Below are positions 21,870 through 30,749 of a stretch of DNA of 64,000 bases, piece after piece; positions within the stretch are counted from its first letter, which is position 1, and each line of letters opens with the position of its first letter. The notes below the pieces were generated by a model. That model was not told where the DNA came from and ran no database searches. It saw nothing but the letters and a program-made list of their open reading frames with translations. Both the position numbers and the translations under genes were made by a program. Source of the stretch: Phialophora verrucosa. Lineage: Eukaryota; Ascomycota; Eurotiomycetes; Chaetothyriales; Herpotrichiellaceae. The stretch lies in contig MSED01000013.1 in assembly GCA_002099365.1 (NCBI GenBank), positions 1,178,001 through 1,242,000 on the forward strand. The letters run 5' to 3'.

Positions 21870-23408
21870 ATGGCGCCCAAAACATTGAACGATCTAAAAC
21901 GCAAAGATCTCTTTCAAACCAAAGGGTACATTGATGAATCATGGGTCGACGCCACTTCCGGCAAGACCTTCGACGTCTACGACCCAGCAACCCTCGACAA
22001 GATCGCAACGATCCCGGAAATGGGCGCTGAAGATACCGACAAAGCCATCAAAGCAGCCCATGAAGCCTTTAAGACCTTCAAGAAAACAACTCCCCGACAG
22101 CGCGCAAGGTGGCTGCGGAAATGGAGTGACCTTTGCCTCGAACACATCGACGATCTCGCTTTAATTCTGACTCTCGAAAACGGCAAAACGTTAACGGAAG
22201 CGAAGGGTGAAGTAACCTACGCAGCCTCCTTTCTGGAATGGTTCGCGGGTGAAGCAGAACGCGTCCACGGCGAAGTTGTTCCGGTCGCGAATCAAAGCCA
22301 ACGTATCTTGACCTTCAAACAGCCCATCGGCGTAGCAGCGTGTCTCGCACCCTGGAATTTTCCCATTGCGATGATTACGAGAAAGGTCGGGGCTGCACTG
22401 GCGGCGGGCTGCACCACGGTGTGGAAACCCGCTGGGGAGACGCCCTTGAGCTCACTCGCTCAAGCGGTCCTTGCACGCGAGGCTGGATTCCCCAAGGGGA
22501 GCGTTAACGTCATCACCACGCTGAACCTTGTCAACGAAGTCGGCGAAGCGCTGTGTAAGAGTAAATTGGTAAGAAAGCTGAGTTTCACAGGTAGTACACG
22601 CGTTGGAAAACTGCTCGCTCGGCAATGCAGTGACTCTCTCAAGAAACTGTCGTTGGAGCTAGGGGGTAACAGTCCATTCATCGTATTTGACGACGCGAAG
22701 CTTGAAACTGCAGTGGAAGCGTGCATTTTGGCCAAATTCCGCAATTCGGGGCAGACTTGTGTTACAGCCAACCGGATTTTCGTGCAGAAGGGCATTTACG
22801 ACAAGTTTGCTGAAGCACTGGCGACCAAGATCAAGACTCTGAAGGTTGGTCCGGGGACGGAAGAGGGTGTGTTTGTTGGGCCTTTGACGCACGAGCGGGC
22901 GGTTGAGAAGGCGCTGACTCATATCAGTGGTAAGTTGCGCTCGCATCAATGCGCGGTCTAGACGGTGAGAGCTGACCTGAGGGCAGATGCCAAAAAGCAT
23001 GGAGGTCAAGTGGTCCTGGGTGGAGAACCATTGAAGGATTTCAAAGGATACTTCCTGCAGCCGACGATCATCAAAGGGATGAAACGTGAGATGATAACCA
23101 CTCGCGAGGAGACCTTTGCTCCGGTCGTCGGTCTTTACGAGTTCGACACCGAGGAAGAAGTCATTGACATGGCTAACGACTGTGACGTGGGCCTTGGGTC
23201 GTTCATCGTTACCGAGAACATTCCGCGAGCATGGCGAGTGACCGAGGCCTTGGAAGTTGGCATGGTGGGTGTGAATCTGGGCATGTTGAGCGCCTGTGAG
23301 AGTCCGTTTGGAGGCGTCAAGGAGAGTGGATATGGGCGCGAAGGCGGCCGGCAGGGGATTGAGGAGTATTTGAGTGTTAAGTCGATGCTGATCAATGTGG
23401 CGAACTAG
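21870..23408 (+). CDS. uga2: Succinate-semialdehyde dehydrogenase (NADP+-type)
   Basis: Exons 21870-22929 and 22987-23408 (57-nt intron, GTAAGT...GGGCAG) give 493 aa, the usual length. The enzyme oxidises succinate semialdehyde to succinate, the last step of the GABA shunt. Family sequence is continuous: the substrate/cofactor motif APWNFPIAMITRK, the SFTGSTRVGK nucleotide-binding turn, catalytic Glu263 in LSLELGGN and catalytic Cys297 in NSGQTCVTANR; the C-terminus has ESPFGGVKESGYGREGG. These features fit SSADH better than general aldehyde dehydrogenases. No mitochondrial signal is obvious. It starts 416 bp downstream of the transposon, so its promoter could be affected by heterochromatin from the repeat block. 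Symbol given by family. Confidence 0.93.
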
Positions 23409-23472
23409 GCATTGCAAAGTTGCGCTCGCCCGCGATGCTCAAATGACTTCTCTGCACCAAAGCTTCTCTGTT

Positions 23473-24162
23473 TCATTGTTTTGTCCGCTCACTCTTCTCC
23501 CCCGCCTTCTTCTCCTTCTTCGCATTACTGCCCTTCAATTCCTCGTAAAAGAGCATCGCATATCGCGCCAACAACAGAATGCTAATCGCACGGTTCTTCG
23601 CCTCAGGTGCTTCGCGACCCTGGGTCGCACAATAATGTACATCAAGCGCAATCCCCGCTCCGAGCTGCATCCAGCCAGTCAGCGGGAGGATGGGCCGGAA
23701 GGAGGAAATTCCCGCAAAGTAGGAGTACATCCAAAAGTGATGAAAGCAGTTGAGGAAGGCAAAAAGTTGCCAGTCGGAAGCGTTGAGGACCCGAAAGTAG
23801 GTCAGGAAGGGCGTCGTGATGTGGTGAAAGGCCATATGGGATCCAATTTCAGTTCCAGCGGCAACCAGGTTAAACACATCGACGTATTCGTAGATCTTGG
23901 AAAGATGGTAGATGTAGGCCAGATCTGAGCTTTTGATGCCGTCGAGCTCGGAGAAGTGGAAGACATCGTTGAGAATGAGGTATGCCAGTGCAAGGGAGAA
24001 GAGTGCGTAGAGTTGGTTGTTCAGGCGAGTGAATGGTCGCGCCAGACTGAGAGGTCCAGTGCGAGAGACGTAGCCTCGTAATATGCTCCACAGGAAGACG
24101 AAAGGTCCAGTTGTCAAGATGACACTCTGCAGTGAAGTAAGAGGCCTCTCTTCCAATGGCAT
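23473..24162 (-). CDS. ELO-family-like membrane protein (fatty acid elongase-like)
   Basis: Single exon, 229 aa, convergent with the SSADH gene (64-bp gap). Hydrophobic segments near residues 12-30, 48-66, 90-115 and 125-155 suggest a polytopic ER protein. The pair MAFHHITTPFLTYF and NCFHHFWMYSYFAGI matches the ELO/SUR4 pattern in which a histidine box (usually HxxHH) is followed by a conserved MYxYY motif, but the first histidine is missing here. The C-terminus is strongly basic (KKEKKAGEKSERTK), like an ER retrieval tail. Elongases extend acyl-CoA in the ER; at 229 aa this protein is shorter than the usual 280-350 aa, so it may be a divergent or non-enzymatic relative. Confidence 0.7.
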   Translation of the reverse strand: MPLEERPLTSLQSVILTTGPFVFLWSILRGYVSRTGPLSLARPFTRLNNQLYALFSLALAYLILNDVFHFSELDGIKSSDLAYIYHLSKIYEYVDVFNLVAAGTEIGSHMAFHHITTPFLTYFRVLNASDWQLFAFLNCFHHFWMYSYFAGISSFRPILPLTGWMQLGAGIALDVHYCATQGREAPEAKNRAISILLLARYAMLFYEELKGSNAKKEKKAGEKSERTKQ

Positions 24163-24520
24163 GGTCGCTACCTTGGAATAAAGTATGGCAAGTCAGGCCA
24201 GCCGCGAGCGACAAGTACTGTGTAAGCAATTGAAGCAATAAAATGAAGATGAAACAGAGGGAAAACAGAGGAGAGTCAAAAGGTGGTGAAAGAAAGCGGA
24301 GGAATGAGTCAGAAAATTGGGAAGGCGAATGAGGCTGACTACAGGACGGCCGCTTGGAGCGCAGCTTGCAGTAGCTGGAATTCGAATGCTACACGTCTAT
24401 CGTGCAGGAACTTGTTGCAGGGTACTTTCGGACCGGACGCTTATACGCTATCCAAAACATGGGTATCTTCGCTTTCGATGCCACCCAGAAACGCCAAATG
24501 ATGATTTGTCTCATATATGC
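24163..24520. other. Intergenic between ELO-like and CHK1 genes
   Basis: 358 bp between two minus-strand genes; it should contain the CHK1 3' end and the ELO-like promoter. Nothing else seen. Confidence 0.5.
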
Positions 24521-26205
24521 TCAAAATTCCGGTTTGACAATCACCCTCTGACACAGTACGGCCACACGCTTAAAGAATCTTCGCCATTCTAAGGGGTCGC
24601 CAGATGCCTTCACAAACAGAACTCTTACCAGGGGCTGCTCGTTGGCCTCTGTCTTGGCCACATCCATCGCGATAGTACCGCTCAGGGGACAGCCTCGACT
24701 ATCTTGCCCTTTCACTTTGATCGAGCATTCGAGGTCGTGCGCTGTTGGTCTGGTTGGATTTGACGGAGGCATTTCCAGTTGGCTCAGCGCCTCAGAAACG
24801 TACGGGACAAGGAGATCCAGCGTTCCTTCTGAATAGAATATTGTCAGACGTTCAGATGGAAGGACGTCGGCGAATCGTCGAGCCATTTGTGTTCGGCTTA
24901 GAGGAACAGAAGGGTTCGATTGGAATTGCGACATAGATGGCTCGTCCTCAAGGTACTTCGTGGCTGAGATTGATTGCGAGGCAATTGCGAGATCAGCCAC
25001 AAGCTGGGTGCTTGTCATAAAAGGATGCTTTGGTCGATCCCAGTCGAACAGCATGTCTTCCGCAGGGGTCACTGGCTGCGTCGAGGCGAACTTGGATTTC
25101 ACCCCCTGATCGATGTCCATAGCATCCATCTTTATACTCCTCTGTGTTCCTGCAAAAGGATCTGCATCAAAATCGACCCGAAGGGATTCAAACATGTTAG
25201 TGGCCACAGCAATCGGATCTACTAGGCGTCCTTTCTTGTCCATGAATTTATTGGGTCTGGTGAACCAGGGATGCCGACGCACGTCATCCAGCGAGAACCG
25301 AGTTTTCACATCGACTCTCATCATACCGCGAAGGAGAGAGAGTACGTGATGAGGAAGGCCTTCCCACAGCTCATCTTCTGGTTTGCCGTTGCTCTGAATG
25401 TATTCACTGAACTCGTTCGGTCTGCCGTATTCGTCTCGGCCTTCAACTGGTCTACTCCAGGGAGTGTTTCCTGCCAGTAGAACGAATAGGACGACACCGC
25501 AAGACCAGACATCTGCCATGTCAGCGGCGTAACCGGATCCCTTGATTCCTGCCTGTGTACTGCAGGATAGCACCTCGGGAGCGACATATGGAGGGCTGCC
25601 ACACAAAGTTGTTGCCAGCTTCCTCCTGCCGTGATATTCGAAAAGCGTGGCCATGCCAAAGTCTGCAAGTTTGAGATCTCCGTCTGCGGATAAAAGCACA
25701 TTCTCGGGTTTGATGTCTCTGTGGGCAACGCCTTTCTCATGCATGTAGCTGATGGCACTGACGAGTTGGGTGAAGTAGACATGAGCGATGTCTTCAGCGA
25801 CTCCTGCGTCGGCCTCGATCTTGTCAAACAGATCTCCTCCCTCGGCGAGTTCCATTGCTATCCATACCCATGCCGGGTCATCACCATGGTCGTAGAATTC
25901 AATGATATTCTTGTGCTCGCCGATGTGCTTGTGTAACGAGATCTCCATCTCAAGTTGTTTCTGCTTGATCCGCCCATACTTTTGAGCAAAGGTTTTGTTG
26001 ATAAACTTGACGGCAAAGACAGGGCTTTCGGTATTCAGAGGAGCGGCTTTCTTGATGCTGTACGCCGCGTTAACATTCTGTCATTCATGACTCGATTTTT
26101 ATTCACTGACCACGCGTATGCACCTGAGCCAATTGTGGGAGAGACGATTCGAAAGGGTACTTGGGTCGGCAGCGGCGCCAATTGAGAGTGAGGTATACCG
26201 TTCAT
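24521..26205 (-). CDS. chk1: DNA-damage checkpoint serine/threonine kinase CHK1
   Basis: Exons 26205-26111 and 26057-24521, with a 53-nt intron inside the glycine-rich loop (IGSGAYAC-IKKA), give 543 aa. The kinase domain covers about residues 20-305: AVKFINK with the ATP-binding lysine, HRDIKPENVLL with catalytic Asp146, DFGMATLF (164-166 DFG) and GSPPYVAPEVL. The C-terminal half ends in a KA1-like module (SGTIAMDV, LEWRRFFKRV), as in CHK1, where it restrains the kinase. CHK1 is activated by the ATR/Rad3 kinase after replication stress and blocks mitosis. The N-terminal extension before the kinase is short, which favours CHK1 over the FHA-containing CHK2/Rad53 class. The start is the first ATG giving an intact glycine loop. 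Confidence 0.9.
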
Positions 26206-26724
26206 GGCAAAGACTGGAGAGGCCGTTCGCAGTCTCGAGGAGCAACACCGAAGTTTATGCACTGAACATGCTTGAAACCACCGATGGCTGGACGACGCGC
26301 TTTGTCACAGATTCGCGCGTGGACCTGGGAGAGAATTGGCTGAGCGATGCCTAGCAGACCTTGCCGACGTCATTCTAGTTAAGGTGTTACTGCGGCGACT
26401 CGCGTTGGACCCTTAAAGGTAAACAACAGCCAGTCGCTGCAGTCTCGGTCATTTTACACCGCCGCCAAAGCTGCCCGCAGCTGCACGCAATTACATCTCT
26501 TCATCTTCATTTCTCACCTTCAACTCACTCTCGGTTGCTTAACTTCTGGAACCAGTCCCATTCATCAGTCTTCATCTTCATCCCTCGAGTAGTTGTCCTT
26601 GCGTTGTGTTGCTGGTCTGCCACTTTCTGCTTTGAAGTGGCCTGGGCCATTCTTCCGTTTTCAGCATTCCTCTACCAACTGAATCCATCCCGTTTGCATC
26701 CACAATTTAAATACCAGTCCGACC
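26206..26724. promoter_or_regulatory. Divergent promoter region, chk1 and UBE2C-like gene
   Basis: 519 bp separate the ATGs of two divergent cell-cycle genes. The part nearer the E2 gene is rich in C/T runs, common before fungal start sites. No specific factor site can be assigned by eye. Confidence 0.5.
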
Positions 26725-27379
26725 ATGAATTTCTCTTTGGAGGACTCCCAGAACGCTGCTCCAGGCTTGCCCACCATGGCTGAACAAAACAAGCTCAATG
26801 CTGCACCTCGAAAAGCAGACACCCAAAGTGTCACCAAGCGGTACGCTCGTATCTTTGCCACGACGTCAAAGCATGGACTCATACGTTTCACAGTCTCCAA
26901 TCTGAGCTCATGACTCTCATGATGTCTCCTACGCCCGGAATTTCTGCCTTTCCCGATGCCGATGGCAACATGCTGCACTGGACTGCCACCATCGTCGGTC
27001 CAAAGGACACGCCCTACGCAGACCTCAACCTCAAACTTGGCTTCGAGTTCCCTGGCAACTATCCCTACAGCCCTCCGGTCGTGCTCTTCAAGACCCCGAT
27101 CTACCATCCCAACATTGATTTCAGCGGCCGGATATGCCTGGACATCTTGAAAGACAAGTGGAGCGCAGTGTACAATGTTCAGACGGTCCTACTGAGCTTG
27201 CAGAGTCTCTTGGGGGAACCAAACAAGTATAGCATTCAAGGTCTTGCAGAAAGAATCAGACGCTGACTTTCAATCACAGTGCCAGTCCGTTGAATAACGA
27301 AGCCGCACAACTCCATCAGAAGGATGCCGAGGAGTACCAGCGAAAGGTGCTGGCACGTCACCAGGACATTGACGACTGA
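26725..27379 (+). CDS. Ubiquitin-conjugating enzyme E2, UBE2C/Ubc11 type
   Basis: Exons 26725-26840, 26894-27226 and 27280-27379 (introns of 53 nt each) give 182 aa. Both junctions restore family sequence (TKR-LQSELMTLMM and GEPN-NASPLNNEA). The UBC fold covers about residues 36-178 with YHPNIDFSGRICLDIL carrying the catalytic Cys120. The N-terminal extension of about 35 residues and the NVQTVLLSLQSLLGEPN segment match UBE2C (UbcH10, yeast Ubc11), which works with the anaphase-promoting complex to start ubiquitin chains on mitotic cyclins. It is divergent from chk1. Other E2 classes are less likely because of the extension and this segment. Confidence 0.9.
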
Positions 27380-27821
27380 ATTTTGACACACGCATGAATG
27401 AGCACGACCTCGGTTTTTGCTTTGGAGTCTCGCGTGGCTGTACCTGCATTTTGCCTAGCAGTCTGTCGCATTGGGTAGTGAGCGTTGGGCGTACTGCGAG
27501 TCGTTCTGATCTTCATCGAGGCGTCCAGGCGCCTTGAGAGCAAGTTCATACTCGCAGCGAGACCGAGGGCAGGTGTGCTCTGAAGGACAAATTTAAAGAG
27601 AGCAGAGGTATCCTGGATGCTAATCTTGTGGGGGTGGTTTTCCACAAGGCGAGCAGTATCGGCACACCTAGACCTACCAAACACGAAATGTATATCACGT
27701 CCCCAGCCCTCGAGTCTTTGAACATCGTCTTCTCCAGCATCCTCCTGCGCACACCTACTCACACAGCCTGAGAATTACATGACATGACACTCGTTCCATC
27801 ATTACGCCTCATCTTCCCCTC
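27380..27821. other. Convergent intergenic region
   Basis: 442 bp between the 3' ends of the E2 gene and the aldo-keto reductase gene. Nothing supported as a gene. Confidence 0.5.
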
Positions 27822-28862
27822 CTACAGCTCCTGCTGCATCACAAACCGATTCGTCCCATCATCCAACCCCTCAAACAACTCGACTCCCCACCCCTTACTC
27901 GGATTATTGAATCTCGTTCTCTTATCTTGCTCCAGCACCAACCTCATTTCCTCCTCAGTAAAACTCACATTCAAACTGCCCAGGTTCTCTACAATCCTGC
28001 CTTCATGTACGCTCTTGGGGATGACTATTGTGCCCCTCTGCCGTCCCCAAGCCAGAATGGCCTGCGCCGGGGTGACATTCTTCTTGCTGGCGAGGTCCGT
28101 CCAAAAGGCGTCTTCCAGGATAGGTGGCAGGTCGGGGTACTTGTTGTCGTACGTGGGGTTCATATTCGCGAGCGGCGAATACGCAATTACCGTGATGTTG
28201 TTCCGCAAATGCCAATCCACAAATTCCAACTGTTGGAGATAGGGGTGTGTCTCGAACTCATGCGCAAACGGTCTGATAGTAGCCTTGGCCAGCAGATTAT
28301 CGAGTTGGCGCGGTGAGAAATTGCTCACGCCGATGTAGCGCGTTAGATTGGCCCGCACGAGGTCTTCCATTGCGGACCACGTGTCGTGGATGGTGGTGTC
28401 TTGGTCGATGATTGTGCGGCCCTTCTTTTGGTCCGGGAGGAAGGCCACGGGCCAGTGCATCAGGTAGAGATCGAGATATGGGACCTGGAGATCCTTGAGC
28501 GTCTTTTCGAGGGCCGGGCGCACGAGTTTCGGCTGATGATGGTCGTTCCATAGTTTGCTGGTGATCCAGTATTTGTGTCGTTGTGGGGAAGCGCTCGAGT
28601 TGAGCGCCCTGCCGACGTATTCTTCGTTGCTGTACGCCGCGGCTGAGTCGAGATGGGCGTAGCCGGCCTTGAAGGCGTACTGCACGGCGTTGCTGGCATC
28701 TTCATCCTTGGAGTTCCATAGGCCTAGTCCAATGGGGGGAAGTTCTGGGATGGGTTCTTTGGACGAGAGTTCTTGCAGGAGGGATTGCTCTGCCGGGGCC
28801 GCAGGGCTTCTAGGCAGAAATGCTGCCAGAAGGGCAGCGGCTGTCAGCATTTGCCGACCCAT
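27822..28862 (-). CDS. Predicted secreted aldo-keto reductase
   Basis: Single exon, 346 aa. It carries the AKR fold and its tetrad: Asp72 and Tyr77 (AHLDSAAAYSNEEYVG), Lys103 (WITSKLWND), His136 (DLYLMHWPVA). The NADPH-binding end has GVSNFSPRQL and IVIPKSVHEGRI. Such enzymes reduce aldehydes and ketones. The odd part is the N-terminus: MGRQMLTAAALLAAFLPRSPAAPA looks like a cleavable signal peptide ending at an AxA-type site, and the mature part has at least six N-glycosylation sequons (among them NSS, NLT, NFS, NIT, NVT, NVS). AKRs are normally cytosolic, so an ER or extracellular form is inferred. The start is the first ATG; a later start would delete part of the beta barrel. Confidence 0.88.
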   Translation of the reverse strand: MGRQMLTAAALLAAFLPRSPAAPAEQSLLQELSSKEPIPELPPIGLGLWNSKDEDASNAVQYAFKAGYAHLDSAAAYSNEEYVGRALNSSASPQRHKYWITSKLWNDHHQPKLVRPALEKTLKDLQVPYLDLYLMHWPVAFLPDQKKGRTIIDQDTTIHDTWSAMEDLVRANLTRYIGVSNFSPRQLDNLLAKATIRPFAHEFETHPYLQQLEFVDWHLRNNITVIAYSPLANMNPTYDNKYPDLPPILEDAFWTDLASKKNVTPAQAILAWGRQRGTIVIPKSVHEGRIVENLGSLNVSFTEEEMRLVLEQDKRTRFNNPSKGWGVELFEGLDDGTNRFVMQQEL

Positions 28863-30005
28863 GTTGATGCGGTCTTGGTTCGAATACGCAAAAGAGCCTC
28901 ACGATGTTGCTGAAACGAGCTGTGAAGCCACAGCAGAGAGCCAAATGAAGATGAATGTTGTCTTACAGGCGAAAGGTCGTCGTCAGCACTGCGATGTACA
29001 GCACATGTTCTGATACACTCGATGGCGTCACCCCGTCGACAACTTGGGAGTTGAGCCATGCGGAGAAACCGCTGTTAGCCAGGAACCCGGACACGCCGGA
29101 GAACACATCCGCCAATAAAAGCAAATACGTGGCATGTCTTGACGGGAGAGTGATTCAACGATTACTTCGAAGTTCAGGGTCGAAAGACCAACAGTCCCTT
29201 GAAGCTCGCCTCTCTAGTTGTCAAGCTGGGCACATTGGAGGGGACACTGCCCAGCATGCTTGAGGAAGTCAGAAATAGGGTCCGACTTGCCTCACCAGCG
29301 CCATGAGCTTAGCCCTAACCGTCCCTTGTTTGGGACTGAGCAGACGTGTCTTTCGTCCTGCGGAAACCTCCCGCTGAGACGCTCTGAATTACTCGGTATT
29401 GGGCTTGTCTGTTGATGCATGGATGCCAGATTATCAGCACATACCGAGTGCTGTAACATGCCAGATCAGCAAACCTTTCCAAATCCGGGGTCGCAGTCCC
29501 ATTGGGGAAGGAGTCGTCGCTTATGGCTCGGAGAGATATTCGACCGTTTCATCAGATCCAATCACCCGCCGACGGGACGGCAACCAAGGGGTGTGCCAGT
29601 AGGATGATTATTCGGTGCGCGCGAACAACTGTCCGACCTGAAGGCTAGATCGCGGGAACGCCTTACATCTCGGATCTGCTCCACGCAGCACAAGGCCTCT
29701 CAGCCCCGGCCAGCCCTCTCCACCGTGTTACGGTGACGGGTGGCCCAGCCAAATACTGGCTCGTTACAGTAGCAGGGTCATGTCGTCTATGCGGCTTCGA
29801 AGGCGCGGAATGAGGCCCATCTCAGCCCTTCAGTATGGAACTTTGCGCAGGGAGGAGGAGAGGGGGAAAGCAGACAAGATATAAATCATCACACCTCTCT
29901 TCGTCTCTGCATGAGATCCTCGGCAGCTTTCACTGGACCTTTCCACAAGCCTAGCACAGTATCTAAGAGCAAGTCGTAAGACGCAAAACAACCAAGCTCA
30001 GCAAC
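28863..30005. other. Divergent intergenic region, 1.1 kb
   Basis: The stretch separates the AKR gene (minus) from the HD-domain gene (plus) and must hold both promoters. No gene with recognisable features. A TATA-like box lies at its right end. Confidence 0.5.
29880..29885 (+). promoter_or_regulatory. TATA-like box of the HD-domain gene
   Basis: TATAAA at 29880-29885, 121 bp before the ATG and followed by a C/T-rich leader (CACACCTCTCTTCGTCTC). It would suit an inducible gene. By eye only. Confidence 0.35.
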
Positions 30006-30749
30006 ATGTCTTCTCCATTCCCATCCCTCCCGGTCTCGCAAATCATCATCCCTTCCAATCCCCTGATCAACGCGGCGTACACGTACGTCAAGGAGAACTG
30101 CAGCGAGTGCACGCTCAACCACTGTCTCCGCAGCGCCGCGTTCGGCCTCATCTTGCAGAAGAAGTTCGCGCCGCTCGCAAACAGTCCCGAGCTCGACACT
30201 GAAGCCATCGTCCTGTCCACACTGCTGCACGACATGGGCTGGGCGACCACCAAGGCCCTCCTGTCCAAGGACAAACGGTTCGAAGTCGACGGCGCAAACA
30301 TCGCCCGCGAATTCATCAGGCGGGAAGACGGCAAGTGGGACAAACACCGCCTCCAACTCATGTGGGATGCCATCGCGTTGCACACCAGCCCCTCGATCGC
30401 GCATCACAAGGAACCCGAGGTCTTCGCCACCACGTTGGGCATCTTCGCCGATTTCACGGGGCCAAACCTCCCCCTGCCGGGCTCCCTCATCACGGTCGAC
30501 GAGTACAGGGAAATCGTCCGGGCGTTCCCGCGCCTGGGATTCAAGGAGGAGCTCAGGGGCATCATGTGCAGCTTGTGTCGCGACAAGCCGGAGACCACGT
30601 ACGACAATTTCGTGGGCGAGTTTGGCAAAATCTACGGGCTGGACACGAAGGGCGGGGGCAAGGAGGAGTTCATCAAGGCGAGCGAGGAGAGGAATCTCGC
30701 GAGGATGCTGGAAGGCGGCCTGACTGCTCTAGAGCAGTATGAGAACTGA
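30006..30749 (+). CDS. HD-domain hydrolase, cyanamide-hydratase-like
   Basis: Single exon, 247 aa. It has the HD-domain metal ligands in order: His39 in TLNHCLRSAAFG, His75-Asp76 in STLLHDMGW and His126 in AIALHTSP. The pattern LNHCLRSAAFG with LLHDMGW is that of fungal cyanamide hydratase (Cah) and the yeast DDI2/DDI3 proteins, which hydrate cyanamide to urea using zinc. Other fungal members of this group act on isocyanides or are uncharacterised, so the substrate is uncertain. No signal peptide. It stands alone, 1.1 kb from the AKR gene and 2.9 kb from the next gene, in a sparse accessory segment. Codon use is G/C-rich at third positions compared with its flanks. Confidence 0.82.
   Translation: MSSPFPSLPVSQIIIPSNPLINAAYTYVKENCSECTLNHCLRSAAFGLILQKKFAPLANSPELDTEAIVLSTLLHDMGWATTKALLSKDKRFEVDGANIAREFIRREDGKWDKHRLQLMWDAIALHTSPSIAHHKEPEVFATTLGIFADFTGPNLPLPGSLITVDEYREIVRAFPRLGFKEELRGIMCSLCRDKPETTYDNFVGEFGKIYGLDTKGGGKEEFIKASEERNLARMLEGGLTALEQYEN

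Noticed and set aside
22659..23417. Open frame of 252 codons on the minus strand
   Set aside because: Antisense of the SSADH gene and spans its intron.
28870..28895. GGTTCGAATAC as a possible tRNA T loop
   Set aside because: No acceptor, D arm or anticodon arm could be paired around it.
30335..30742. Other frames inside the HD-domain gene
   Set aside because: G/C-rich third positions leave alternative frames open; only the main frame has HD ligands.
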